This document shows, piece by piece, positions 53,953 through 62,057 of a stretch of 64,000 nucleotides of DNA. A program made the position numbers and the translations under genes. The stretch covers positions 1 through 64,000 of the forward strand of contig NZ_JAQOTJ010000013.1 in NCBI RefSeq assembly GCF_028401955.1. The letters run 5' to 3'. The DNA is from Bacillus sp. BP-3. GTDB lineage: Bacteria; Bacillota; Bacilli; Bacillales; Bacillaceae_G. Numbering within the stretch: the first letter of the stretch is position 1; each line of letters starts with the position of its first letter. The notes beneath the pieces are model-generated. The model was not told where the DNA came from. It made no database searches and was given only the letters and a program-made list of their open reading frames with translations.

Positions 53953-54498
53953 ATGTTTCCTGTTTTAGAAACAGAAAGATTAATCTTAAGAGAACTAATA
54001 GAAGATGATGCACAAGGGATATTGAATTGCTTTTCAAATGAAGATGTATTACGTTACTACGGACAAAATCCACTAACAGATTTAGAACAGGTGAAACATA
54101 TCATTAAGAATTTTTCAAATAACTACAAAGAAAAACGCGGGATAAAATGGGGAATTGAAAGAAAAGGGATAGAAGGAATGATTGGAACGATTGGATTTCA
54201 TGACTGGTCTACCGAACATAAGAGAGCTGAAATCGCTTATGCATTTTTACCTGAATACTGGAGAAATGGGTATGCCACTGAAGCTGTTAAAAAAGTTACA
54301 ACATATGGATTTCATGAGCTACATTTAACGCGGATTGGAGCAGTTGTTTTTACAGAGAATAAAGCATCTAATGTGTTATTAACAAAGTTAGGCTTTCAAG
54401 AAGAAGGCGTTCTTCGAAATTATATGTATCAAAATAATGTTGCGTATGATACGAATGTTTATTCCTTACTTCCAACTATCGAATTTACTCAAAACTAA
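53953..54498 (+). CDS. RimJ/RimL-type acetyltransferase
   Basis: 181 residues. ETERLILRELIEDDAQGILN at the start and IAYAFLPEYWRNGYATEAVK are typical of the RimJ/RimL/YdaF subgroup of GNAT enzymes, with motif A R-N-G-Y-A-T-E. The C-terminal LTRIGAVVFTENKASNVLLT and KLGFQEEG match motif B. Substrates of the group include ribosomal protein N-termini and other amines. It is only distantly related to the acetyltransferase at 53302. GGGAGTGGGAG precedes the ATG. Confidence 0.9.
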   Translation: MFPVLETERLILRELIEDDAQGILNCFSNEDVLRYYGQNPLTDLEQVKHIIKNFSNNYKEKRGIKWGIERKGIEGMIGTIGFHDWSTEHKRAEIAYAFLPEYWRNGYATEAVKKVTTYGFHELHLTRIGAVVFTENKASNVLLTKLGFQEEGVLRNYMYQNNVAYDTNVYSLLPTIEFTQN

Positions 54499-54538
54499 TT
54501 TTATCGGTGATTCAACATGAAGATAGTCGGATCATATT

Positions 54539-54567
54539 AAAAAGGAGCTGATTTCAGCTCCTTTTTA
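54539..54567 (+). terminator. Terminator after RimJ-type gene
   Basis: AAAAAGGAGCTGA and TCAGCTCCTTTTT pair around TT. Confidence 0.88.
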
Positions 54568-54579
54568 ATTGAGGTATAT

Positions 54580-54669
54580 CTTGCATTACAAGTTAGTTTA
54601 TGGTATTTTATGGTTGTAACACTTGCATTGCAAGTTATTAGTCTAATTATTTACCTTGTATTACAAGGT
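54580..54669. promoter_or_regulatory. Three related dyads before padR
   Basis: CTTGCATTACAAGT (54580), ACTTGCATTGCAAGT (54621) and ACCTTGTATTACAAGGT (54653) are three copies of a CTTG-n4-6-CAAG dyad, ending 35 bases before the PadR start. They are candidate operators for autorepression; the last overlaps the probable transcription start region. Confidence 0.65.
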
Positions 54670-54703
54670 ATTAAGAAGTATGTACGAAAAAAGGAGAGAG
54701 ACA

Positions 54704-55021
54704 ATGGCTGATTCAACGCAAATGCTAAAGGGCATTTTGGAAGGCTGTATTCTAGCCATTATTCAAGAAGGAGAAATATACGGTTATGAATTAACAGAGA
54801 AATTACATAGTTATGGGTTTCACTCCTTTAGTGAAGGGACCATTTATCCTTTATTATTACGTATGCAAAAAGAAGGTTTACTAACAAGTGTGTTAAGGGA
54901 GTCAACTGCTGGCCCAAAACGAAAGTACTATCTTTTAACAGAATTAGGGGAGAAGGAATTGGATAGTTTTAAAGAGCGGTGGAACGATTTAAAACTATCT
55001 GTTGAAAACGTGATAAAGTGA
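54704..55021 (+). CDS. PadR-family regulator (phenolic-acid type subgroup s2)
   Basis: 105 residues from the ATG at 54704, with AAAGGAGAG upstream; the longer frame starts in the promoter region. The winged helix GCILAIIQEGEIYGYELTEK and FSEGTIYPLLLRMQKEGLL is typical of PadR-s2 proteins, which lack the long C-terminal domain. Its TGA stop codon is supplied by the bcr1-like element at 55018, so the original end may have been changed. It precedes a HAAS-domain membrane protein, the usual partner gene. Confidence 0.9.
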   Translation: MADSTQMLKGILEGCILAIIQEGEIYGYELTEKLHSYGFHSFSEGTIYPLLLRMQKEGLLTSVLRESTAGPKRKYYLLTELGEKELDSFKERWNDLKLSVENVIK

Positions 55022-55168
55022 AACTTCCATCGGTGGGGGGTTCTTCATCCCCCACCGATGGTTAGTTGAACCAATCGGGCTTTTATGGACATTTATCTCC
55101 CACCTATCTTCTTCGCTTCTGTTTCAGTCTTGAGGTGGGAGTCTTACTGCCCGTTAATGCGGGATAAA
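55013..55168 (+). repeat. bcr1-like repeat, full-length copy
   Basis: The 156-bp unit runs from ATAAAGTGAAACTTCCATCG to CGTTAATGCGGGATAAA, with a strong hairpin (CGGTGGGGG/CCCCCACCG) and a second inverted segment (CTCCCACCT/AGGTGGGAG). ATAAA borders both ends. Length and ends fit the bcr1 element described in the B. cereus group. It lies inside the operon between padR and its membrane partner gene. Confidence 0.82.
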
Positions 55169-55185
55169 TAAAGGGGGACAATAAC

Positions 55186-55956
55186 ATGTTATCTACGAAG
55201 TCGGAACAGTTCTTAATTGAACTGAGAATGTATTTATTGCAGCGGGGTAAGAAAGATGAGGATATCAATGAAATTGTCGACGAATTAGAAATTCACTTAA
55301 CAGAAGCTGAAAAAAGAGGGCAGAGTGTAGATCATATTATTGGGGAAAGTCGTAAGCAGCACATGAAGAATATCGGAAAAGAATTGCCTGTAGATAAAGA
55401 AGGATTAATGAAACTCATTCCAGCAGCGATTTTGGTTATTATCGCTTATATGGCCTTTCCTCCAGCCATTAAGGGACAATTTAAAATTTCACAAAATATA
55501 TTGTTATTTGGATCATTACCGTTATTTTTAACCTTTGCTGTATTCGCAATTACTTTATTGAAAGGTATTCCTAAAGTATATCCATCTACAAAAAAGTCGC
55601 TATTTCTAATGTTACTAGCTAATTGTATTACTATTGGTGGCTGGTTAGTATTCTATTTTTGGATGGATGGAAAAATGGATGCAAATTATTTTGTGGCAAC
55701 TCCAACGCAAAACTATATAATTGCTGCCGTATGTATGCTACTTTTTGTTCTTTTTGCACTGTATACAAAATCTTGGATTACAATTTTTGCAGTATTTACA
55801 CTATGTATTGGTCCAATCGCAGAGCGAATTATTCCAAGTGAAATAAATAAAGACCCGCGGTATATTACAGCAACTATTATTGTCTGTGTTGTCATAGGTG
55901 TGTTTTTAGCAATCTATTTCTATAGGAAAGCGAAAAATCATCAAGTTATTGAATAG
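55186..55956 (+). CDS. HAAS-domain membrane protein
   Basis: 256 residues. The first 80 residues are a helical HAAS/DUF1700-like domain (FLIELRMYLLQRGKKDEDIN, EIVDELEIHLTEAEKRG), which typically interacts with PadR partners. Six membrane helices follow, starting LIPAAILVIIAYMAFPPAI. The ATG has AAAGGGGGAC upstream, just beyond the bcr1-like element. It is likely co-transcribed with padR and may be its membrane sensor or effector; this is inference from the family arrangement. Confidence 0.8.
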   Translation: MLSTKSEQFLIELRMYLLQRGKKDEDINEIVDELEIHLTEAEKRGQSVDHIIGESRKQHMKNIGKELPVDKEGLMKLIPAAILVIIAYMAFPPAIKGQFKISQNILLFGSLPLFLTFAVFAITLLKGIPKVYPSTKKSLFLMLLANCITIGGWLVFYFWMDGKMDANYFVATPTQNYIIAAVCMLLFVLFALYTKSWITIFAVFTLCIGPIAERIIPSEINKDPRYITATIIVCVVIGVFLAIYFYRKAKNHQVIE

Positions 55957-55963
55957 GATCAAT

Positions 55964-55999
55964 AGAAAGAATCCATTTTAATCAAAATGGATTCTTTCT
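55964..55999. terminator. Bidirectional terminator
   Basis: AGAAAGAATCCATTTT and AAAATGGATTCTTTCT form a perfect 16-bp stem around AATC between two convergent genes. Confidence 0.88.
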
Positions 56000-57098
56000 A
56001 TTTCAGTAAAATAACCCCGAAAAAGAAGACAAATTGTATAAAAGTCACTAAATATATAAACGTCATAAAAACCCGTTTTCGCTCCGTAACTGAAACTGGA
56101 TACAATGCTACAATACTATTTCCCGAAAAATAATTCCAAAGGGCGCGGAGTTGTAAAAATGATATGTATAGGAAACATACCGCGGTGATTCCTTTTCCGA
56201 TCAAGCTGGGAATGTAGTAAGAAATAAATCCTCCTACTAAAGTTAATCGTATATACATACCGAAGTAATCATTAGTACGTACAAAGGATAAACTATATAA
56301 ATATAAAAAAGGAGATCGTTTTTTATATAGGATCCGTTCCATCCAAGTGGTGAGCCATTTTCTTTGTTTGACTTGCTGTTTGATTTGCGGTACATCTGTA
56401 AAGAAATGAACAAATTGATAAAAGCGCATGTCCATTTTTTCTTCTTGCTCTATGAAATATTCCCAATGGATGTGCCGCTTTTGTTTGTTCATCGTATATA
56501 AAAATAAGAGCGCTATGACAAGGAGTATACTTCCCACAATCATAATTGAAGTGAATTGAAACATTGTATATGTAATGGCTGCATTGCAGAATATCCGAAT
56601 AAGCAACCAGTATGAAGCAATTTCTGTATTTAGATATGTCCAATGTATGTACATGTTCCACCACTTTATGAAAGCAAGGATGATAAAAGCTCCGCCTAAA
56701 AAAGCAGGTGTTGTATGTAATGATTGTCCGGCAAGCGGTGTAATGATGAGTACCGCACATAATAAGGGAAAGAGTTGAATGAGATAACTATATAAAAGAG
56801 AACGCTTAAAGTAATAGGTTAGTTTTTCTTCTATCGGCAATAGATATAGCATATCCGGCTTTTGTAAAAATGTTCGAATGGGGCAGCGAGTGAGTATCAC
56901 CGTAAGTAAAATCGTCACAATGGTTAAGGCAACAGACTCAGATGGAAAGGAACGAAGAAATTTTGCATAATAATAGCTCCCCACACAAAGAACTAGTAGT
57001 GAGCTATAGATAAGTCCGCTTGCAATGCGGGCAAAGTACATCACAATTTTTTGCAGATGTTTCTGGAAGCGGCTTGTCCAAAGTGTTTCGATTGTCAA
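55998..57098 (-). CDS. EcsB-like ABC membrane protein
   Basis: 366 residues from a TTG at 57098, 8 bases after AAGGAGG; the GTG at 57107 overlaps that site. About ten membrane helices. LWTSRFQKHLQKIVMYFARI and the segment MLYLLPIEEKLTYYFKRSLL are typical of EcsB, the membrane subunit that partners the EcsA ATPase in secretion and RIP protease regulation. No ecsA lies beside it, so it is either an orphan paralogue or partners a distant ATPase. Confidence 0.75.
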   Translation of the reverse strand: MTIETLWTSRFQKHLQKIVMYFARIASGLIYSSLLVLCVGSYYYAKFLRSFPSESVALTIVTILLTVILTRCPIRTFLQKPDMLYLLPIEEKLTYYFKRSLLYSYLIQLFPLLCAVLIITPLAGQSLHTTPAFLGGAFIILAFIKWWNMYIHWTYLNTEIASYWLLIRIFCNAAITYTMFQFTSIMIVGSILLVIALLFLYTMNKQKRHIHWEYFIEQEEKMDMRFYQFVHFFTDVPQIKQQVKQRKWLTTWMERILYKKRSPFLYLYSLSFVRTNDYFGMYIRLTLVGGFISYYIPSLIGKGITAVCFLYISFLQLRALWNYFSGNSIVALYPVSVTERKRVFMTFIYLVTFIQFVFFFGVILLK

Positions 57099-57199
57099 TG
57101 AAATCACCTCCTTCCTTCATTATAAACTTAAGAGTGCTCCTCGTACTACCTGTTAATGCAGATATAGTTCTATGTGAAACAAAAAGTGACCTGTACTTT

Positions 57200-57283
57200 G
57201 AAACCTCGTATTTTCACACTGCACGTTGCAAAAAAGGGCCCTGACCGCTACCACACATGGCCAGATCCTCTCGCCCGCCTACA
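57200..57283 (-). repeat. Interspersed repeat family A, inverted copy
   Basis: Reverse complement: AGGCGGGCGAGAGGATCTGG, then CCATGTGTGGTAGCGGTCAG and GGCCCTTTTTTGCAACGTGC. It is inverted relative to the copies at 18233 and 53860. Confidence 0.75.
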
Positions 57284-57301
57284 ATAAGTTTTACGTAAAT
57301 A

Positions 57302-57333
57302 AAAAAAGCAAGCTACCTTTTAGGCAACTTGCT
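57302..57333 (-). terminator. Terminator of lysine-riboswitch permease gene
   Basis: GAGCAAGTTGCC/GGTAGCTTGCTTTTTTT on the minus strand, partly overlapping the last codons of the permease. Confidence 0.75.
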
Positions 57334-58738
57334 CGTTTTGCTTCGCCTTCTTCTCATCGCGTTTCATTAATGGATAGAATGCAAATCCGACGACAAATAA
57401 TCCAATACCAAGCAGGAATGTTTTCATATCAGAAGATCCGGTTTTAATAACCCATAGTGCATAAATGAGTGCAATCGCCGCAATGATTCCATCGATGATA
57501 CGAGAACCTTTTTGATTTTCGTATGTTTCACCTGTCATCACGAGTTTCAGCTGGAAGATTGGTGAAACGAGATATGGAATTAAGTAGGCTAGTGTTGAAA
57601 CGGTAATCACAAATGTATACGCCTCGGCAATTGTCCCGGATAGTGTTGAGAATAGGAACACTTGCGACATAATATTTGTTATACGAAGCGAATGAATCGG
57701 ACTTCCTTTTTTATTTGTTTTTGTAAAGAAAGAGGGGAAGAACCCTTCTTTTGCTGCTTGATACGGTACTTCTGAGCTTAATAAAACCCAGCCAAGAATA
57801 GAACCAAATAAAGAAGTAAGTGCAAGCAGCGCCATTAATTTTCCGCCGCCATGTCCCATTGCTGCAGATAAGGCATCTGCTAATGGTCGTTCAGATGCTT
57901 GAAGCTTATCGATATGAAGAACGCCCATTGTTAAGATTGTAATTCCTAAGTAAATTCCAACAGTTAACAATAAACCAGCAACAGTTGCGTGTTTTACTGT
58001 TTTTGGTGAAACAGCACGGTTTGATAATAAGACAGCTGACTCGATGCCGATAAAGGCCCAAAGTGTTGTTAAGGCAGCTAAGTTTACTTGTGATAATAGT
58101 CCGTGTGAAATGCCTTCTTTATCAATAATCGGTGTATACCATTGTCCAAGTTTAGATGCTTGGAAGGCGAATAAAGTAACAACGATGAAAAGCAGGAATC
58201 CTGTTACTTTCGTTGTTGTTGCTAGGAAGTTTAGTTTCCCAGCACCGCTTATACCGTTCGTTAAAATCATGTGTGTTCCCCATAGTAACAGGGTACAAAT
58301 AGAGAACGTAATTAGTTTTCCGACTGCAATGTCGAACGTTCCGACTGAAAATAATACACGTGTATCTTTCATAATTGGGAAAAAGAGTGATAAATAACCA
58401 GCAAATGATGTAATGATAGCTACGTTACTTGCCCAGTTTGCAACCCAGTAGCCCCATACGATGCTAAAACCTGCCATTTTCTTCGTTTTTTGTTTAGAAA
58501 ACAGTGCATAAGCATGACTTTGCGGCCCTGTTGTTAAATCAGGACGACGAATTGCTAAATTACCGAAAACAAGTGCTAGCATTAACACGCCAAACCCTGT
58601 TGTTAACCAAGCTAAAGTAACACCAAGAGGGCTAGCTGTTTGTGCTAATGTACTCGGAACCATGAAAATACCAGCTCCGACCATATTTCCAACTACAAAT
58701 GCAGTGAGTACCCAAAAGCCCCATTTTTTTTGTTGCAT
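57320..58738 (-). CDS. Lysine-regulated APC amino acid permease
   Basis: 472 residues from the ATG at 58738, 8 bases after GGAGG; longer frames run into the riboswitch leader. Twelve membrane helices. The first helix VLTAFVVGNMVGAGIFMVPS and TLWAFIGIESAVLLSNRAV match the APC basic-amino-acid/antiporter (ArcD/YvsH-like) group. An L-box lysine riboswitch precedes it, so lysine represses expression; import of lysine is the likely role, as for B. subtilis YvsH. Confidence 0.9.
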   Translation of the reverse strand: MQQKKWGFWVLTAFVVGNMVGAGIFMVPSTLAQTASPLGVTLAWLTTGFGVLMLALVFGNLAIRRPDLTTGPQSHAYALFSKQKTKKMAGFSIVWGYWVANWASNVAIITSFAGYLSLFFPIMKDTRVLFSVGTFDIAVGKLITFSICTLLLWGTHMILTNGISGAGKLNFLATTTKVTGFLLFIVVTLFAFQASKLGQWYTPIIDKEGISHGLLSQVNLAALTTLWAFIGIESAVLLSNRAVSPKTVKHATVAGLLLTVGIYLGITILTMGVLHIDKLQASERPLADALSAAMGHGGGKLMALLALTSLFGSILGWVLLSSEVPYQAAKEGFFPSFFTKTNKKGSPIHSLRITNIMSQVFLFSTLSGTIAEAYTFVITVSTLAYLIPYLVSPIFQLKLVMTGETYENQKGSRIIDGIIAAIALIYALWVIKTGSSDMKTFLLGIGLFVVGFAFYPLMKRDEKKAKQNEQVA

Positions 58739-58815
58739 AGAAATTACCTCCAAAATTAGTATAACCAAGTCAAGCGAGGAGATATGTATGTGTTTGAAGT
58801 TCCAAACAAAACAAA

Positions 58816-59050
58816 AAAGCGCGTATATGTTCACGCGCTTCTCAATCTTATTAAGAAACCCACGGACATATCTCTCGATAGCTCTCCACAAGCAAACAGC
58901 TTGTGACAGTCCTGCACTTATTCAATGCAGACCCAGCAAAAAAGCATTGTGGACACTTCTTGCTTCGGCAATTATTCCTTTTTGATTTGTTCAGCGATGC
59001 CACACATCTCCCAAATCATACTATTAATAATTGCAACCTCTACCTCACCG
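58816..59050 (-). promoter_or_regulatory. Lysine riboswitch (L-box) with terminator
   Basis: On the minus strand the leader has GGTAGAGGTTGC, AATAGTAT, GGGAGATG, GCCGAAGCAAG, TTTGCTGGGTCTGCA, GGACTGTC and TGGAGAGCTATCGAGAGA in order, the conserved set of the lysine aptamer. About 20 bases after it comes a terminator, AAGCGCGTGAACATATACGC followed by GCTTTTTTG (58816-58840). Excess lysine should favour the terminator and stop transcription of the permease gene. The upstream gap to 59270 holds its promoter and that of the next gene. Confidence 0.92.
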
Positions 59051-59270
59051 AGATACGAATGAGGATTTATATATAAAGTTAACATAACCAAGGGTAACAA
59101 ATGGATTTTTATTCGTCAATGCAAATCGATATAATCGGATGATTGTGAGAATAGAGTATGTTTGAAATAATGAAACAACTTTCGGATTTGTAACATATAA
59201 TATGTATATAAAAAGAGGCGAAAGTGCATCTTTTATTATGAAGAGCACTTTATTTGAGAGGGATAATCGG

Positions 59271-59645
59271 ATGGAGAGCTGGTTTAAGAGAAACTGCTTT
59301 ATATGCGGAAAGGGAATGGATACGCGTGAAAAACCGGATCCAATAGAGGAGTTGAAAAAACAAAATGAAGAGCTCGCAGCTTCTTTAGAACAATGCATGA
59401 AGTTACTTTATAACATACAACGGAATATAAGTAAAAAAGCAGAAAAGGGTGCATTGCCTTCTCATTTTTCGTTAGGAGATAAGATAGAAGTATTTGAAGG
59501 AGAAACAAGTATAGAAGGCATCTTTATTGAGTGTACAAATGAATGGTTATATTGGATTAACGTAGATTATGACTTAACCATTAGTCATATAAACAGTGTA
59601 AAACGTATTATAAAAAAAGAGTCTATTCAAAAAGGATTTCTCTAA
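59271..59645 (+). CDS. Protein with Cys knuckle, coiled coil and small barrel
   Basis: 124 residues from the ATG at 59271, after GAGAGGGAT. The N-terminus has a lone zinc-knuckle-like NCFICGKGMD, then a helical/coiled-coil stretch (PDPIEELKKQNEELAASLEQ) and a C-terminal domain beginning FSLGDKIEVFEGETSIEGIF. That domain resembles the 61-residue proteins at 59704 and 60177 (GDKIRVF...EIDG...GVF...WV). The family is not recognised; an SH3-like or Sm-like barrel is suggested. Confidence 0.55.
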   Translation: MESWFKRNCFICGKGMDTREKPDPIEELKKQNEELAASLEQCMKLLYNIQRNISKKAEKGALPSHFSLGDKIEVFEGETSIEGIFIECTNEWLYWINVDYDLTISHINSVKRIIKKESIQKGFL

Positions 59646-59935
59646 CTCTTTTTGATATAGACCCAGTGTTTTACTGTGAGAGGGTTAAACACTTTGGAAA
59701 TTATTAGGAAACTTTGCGAATGCTAATTGTATCTAAGCTTGTAACGTTGATATTTGCGTGACTATCAACCCAAACTAAGAAGTTGTTGTTGTCTATGCGG
59801 ATGAAAACACCTCTGCCGTCAATTTCACGACCTGCTGAAAATACGCGAATTTTGTCGCCTTCTACTAAACCATTTAATGTGATTGCCAATAAGACCGCCT
59901 CCTCTCTATCAGAAGTTAATATATATATATGAAAA
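59580..59935. repeat. Duplicated segment, unit 1
   Basis: The end of the gene at 59271, its terminator-like tail (CAAAAAGGATTTCTCTAACT ... TTTTGATATAGACCCAGTG) and the 61-residue gene on the other strand are repeated as a block at about 60055-60412. The matching unit contains the same order, with roughly 90 per cent identity by eye. Confidence 0.8.
59704..59889 (-). CDS. Small SH3-like barrel protein, copy 1
   Basis: 61 residues from a TTG, with GAGGAGGCGG upstream. The sequence MAITLNGLVEGDKIRVFSAG, then EIDGRGVFIRIDNNNFLVWV and INVTSLDTISIRKVS predicts five short strands, as in DUF2642-like spore proteins, but membership is uncertain. Copy 2 at 60177 differs by 8 or so residues. The start codon is TTG here and ATG there because of one inserted A. 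It could be a coat or DNA-associated protein. Confidence 0.7.
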   Translation of the reverse strand: MAITLNGLVEGDKIRVFSAGREIDGRGVFIRIDNNNFLVWVDSHANINVTSLDTISIRKVS

Positions 59936-60054
59936 AGGTAGAGAATGTGTGCGGGGATAATGCAGTACTAGCAACTATTTTTATAGAGTTACATTAAATT
60001 CCATAATGTATTTTCTTACGAATATCGTTTACTTCCGTTAACCTTAACAGAGTT

Positions 60055-60412
60055 ATCAGTCATATAAACAGTGTAAAACGTATAATAAAAAGAGCCTATT
60101 CAAAAAGGATTTCTCTAACTCCTTTTGATATAGACTCAGTGTCTTTTATGAAAAAATAAAACAATTTTATAGGTAATTAGGAAACTTTACGAATACTAAT
60201 TGTATTTAAGCTTGTAATATTGATATTTGCATGATTATCAACCCAAATTAAGAAGTTGTTGTTGTCTATGCGAAGGAAAACACCTTCACCGTCGATTTCA
60301 CGACCTGCTGAAAACACACGGATTTTGTCGCCTTCTCTTAACCCATTTAATGTGATTGCCATAAGACCGCCTCCTCTCTATCAGAAGTTAATATATATAT
60401 ATGAAAGTGATA
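60055..60412. repeat. Duplicated segment, unit 2
   Basis: It begins AGTCATATAAACAGTGTAAAAC, matching unit 1 inside the coding end of the 59271 gene, but here the upstream coding part is gone, so only the last 20 codons of that gene are present, non-functionally. It ends with the same CGCCTCCTCTCTATCAGAAG leader and ATATATATATGAAA. Confidence 0.8.
60177..60362 (-). CDS. Small SH3-like barrel protein, copy 2
   Basis: 61 residues from an ATG preceded by GAGGAGGCGG. It is a paralogue of the product at 59704 (REGDKIRVF, GEGVFLRIDNNNFLIWVDNH, INITSLNTISIRKVS). Conserved third positions and conservative replacements suggest both copies are maintained. Function unknown. Confidence 0.7.
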   Translation of the reverse strand: MAITLNGLREGDKIRVFSAGREIDGEGVFLRIDNNNFLIWVDNHANINITSLNTISIRKVS

Positions 60413-60461
60413 GAGAGTGTGTGCGGGGGAAATATAGTTCCGTTAACTATTTTTAAAAAAA

Positions 60462-60501
60462 TATAAAGGGAAGTAGAAACTATTTCCTACTTCCCTTTAT
60501 A
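60462..60501. terminator. Hairpin between gapN and small-protein locus
   Basis: TATAAAGGGAAGTAG and CTACTTCCCTTTATA form a 15-bp stem around AAACTATTTC. It is downstream of gapN on the minus strand, beyond a repeat-A copy. Confidence 0.6.
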
Positions 60502-60546
60502 AGTAAATTTCTTTTGATTTTTTAACCTATAAGTCAAACGAATATT

Positions 60547-60610
60547 AAACCTCGCCCGTGGCAGAAAAAGGCCCTGACAGGGGTTCTCGCCCATCTAAAA
60601 AGTGGTTTTT
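60547..60610 (-). repeat. Interspersed repeat family A, inverted short copy
   Basis: Reverse complement: TTTTTAGATGGGCGAGAACC, then CCTGTCAGGGCCTTTTTCTG and CCACGGGCGAGGTTT. The TGGCC...GCGG middle is deleted. It lies right after the gapN stop. Confidence 0.65.
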
Positions 60611-60617
60611 GATGTCG

Positions 60618-62057
60618 TTACATCAAATTCAATACTGTTACTTTCTCGCGCGTCATCGATTCAAGGCTTCTACGAATACCTTGTGCGCCCATACCAGAAC
60701 CTTTTACACCGATGAATGGGAAGTGATCTGGGCCGCGTTCCGTGCGGCCGTTAATTTGCACAGAGCCTGCTTCGATTTTGTTTGCAATGTGAAATGCTTT
60801 GTTAATATCTTTTGTAAATACACTTGCTTGTAAACCAAAATCAGACTTGTTGGCAATTTCAATTGCTTGTTCGTCAGAAGTAACGCGAATGACTGGGAGA
60901 ATCGGACCAAATGGCTCTTCCCAAGCGACTTTCATATCTTCTGTGACGTGATCAAGAAGTGTTGGGTAGATTAAGTTACGCTCACGTTTGTTGCCGATGA
61001 TAACAGTTGCACCTTTTTGAATTGCATCGTCTACTAAGCTTTGAACGAAATCCGCAGATTTGTCATCGATTAGTGGGACGATCGTGCTGTCTTGTTCCGG
61101 AGAACCAACAGATAGCTTTGTAATTTCTTCTTGTAATAAGCGAACGAGTTCATCTGCTACATGTTCATGTACAAGGACGCGTTTAATCGCTGTGCATCGT
61201 TGGCCAGAGTAAGAGAATGCCCCACTAATGATATGTTTGGCAGCTTCTTGTAGGTCTGCGTCTTCGCGTACAATACCAGGGTCTTTTCCGCCAAGTTCAA
61301 GGACAAGTGGAATCATAGCTGCTTTTTTCGCTAAATGTGTACCTGTATGTGTACCACCTGTGAACGATACCATATCGATGCCAGAATGCTCTACTAAATA
61401 ATCACCAATGACAGAACCGCGGCCTGTTACTACGTTAACAAGTCCTTTTGGAAGGCCTGCTTTATGCAAGGCTTCAATCATTTTAATACCGCTAATTGCA
61501 CCTTGTGTAGCTGGCTTAAAGATAACAGCGTTTCCTGTAATAAGAGCCGGTGCAAGCTTAGCAGCTGCTAAGTTGACAGGGTAGTTAAATGGTGAGATTG
61601 CAAGAACGATGCCAAGTGGAGCGCGCTGAATAATCGCAAGTTTAGATTTAGCGCCGCCAGGGAAGCTATCGCCCATCATACTTTCACCATGCATATGCAT
61701 AGCCTCATCTACTGTGTAACGAATGAAATCAGCTGTACGAACAACTTCTTTTTGGGCATCTTTATACCCTTTGCCGACTTCTTTCATGATGATGTCAGCA
61801 ATTTCATCTTGCATATTCACGAGCTCATCAGCCCATTTATATAAGTACTGTGCACGATCTTGAAGAGATGCTTCGGCCCAGTCTTTTTGCGCTTCTTTCG
61901 CCAATTGAATCGCTTCATCTACCTCTGTGCGAGTAATGGCTTGTACTTGTCCGATTACTTCATGAAGATATGGAGATGAAATATCGATTGTTTGCCCTGA
62001 CGAGCTTTCTTTCCATTCTCCGTTTATATAAAACTTATACGTCTTGCTAGTTTGCAT
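60618..62057 (-). CDS. gapN: NADP-dependent glyceraldehyde-3-phosphate dehydrogenase
   Basis: 479 residues, the usual length. The aldehyde dehydrogenase signatures LELGGKDPGIV (general-base Glu) and SYSGQRCTAIKRV (catalytic Cys) are present, with TYKFYINGEWKESSSGQTID at the N-terminus and FPFIGVKGSGMGAQGIRRSL at the end, typical of GapN. It oxidises glyceraldehyde 3-phosphate directly to 3-phosphoglycerate, making NADPH without ATP. AGGAGG lies before the ATG; it is monocistronic. Confidence 0.93.
   Translation of the reverse strand: MQTSKTYKFYINGEWKESSSGQTIDISSPYLHEVIGQVQAITRTEVDEAIQLAKEAQKDWAEASLQDRAQYLYKWADELVNMQDEIADIIMKEVGKGYKDAQKEVVRTADFIRYTVDEAMHMHGESMMGDSFPGGAKSKLAIIQRAPLGIVLAISPFNYPVNLAAAKLAPALITGNAVIFKPATQGAISGIKMIEALHKAGLPKGLVNVVTGRGSVIGDYLVEHSGIDMVSFTGGTHTGTHLAKKAAMIPLVLELGGKDPGIVREDADLQEAAKHIISGAFSYSGQRCTAIKRVLVHEHVADELVRLLQEEITKLSVGSPEQDSTIVPLIDDKSADFVQSLVDDAIQKGATVIIGNKRERNLIYPTLLDHVTEDMKVAWEEPFGPILPVIRVTSDEQAIEIANKSDFGLQASVFTKDINKAFHIANKIEAGSVQINGRTERGPDHFPFIGVKGSGMGAQGIRRSLESMTREKVTVLNLM

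Noticed and set aside
60558-60910. Frames of 91 and 68 residues within the gapN end
   Set aside because: Antisense or out-of-frame shadows of gapN and the adjacent repeat.
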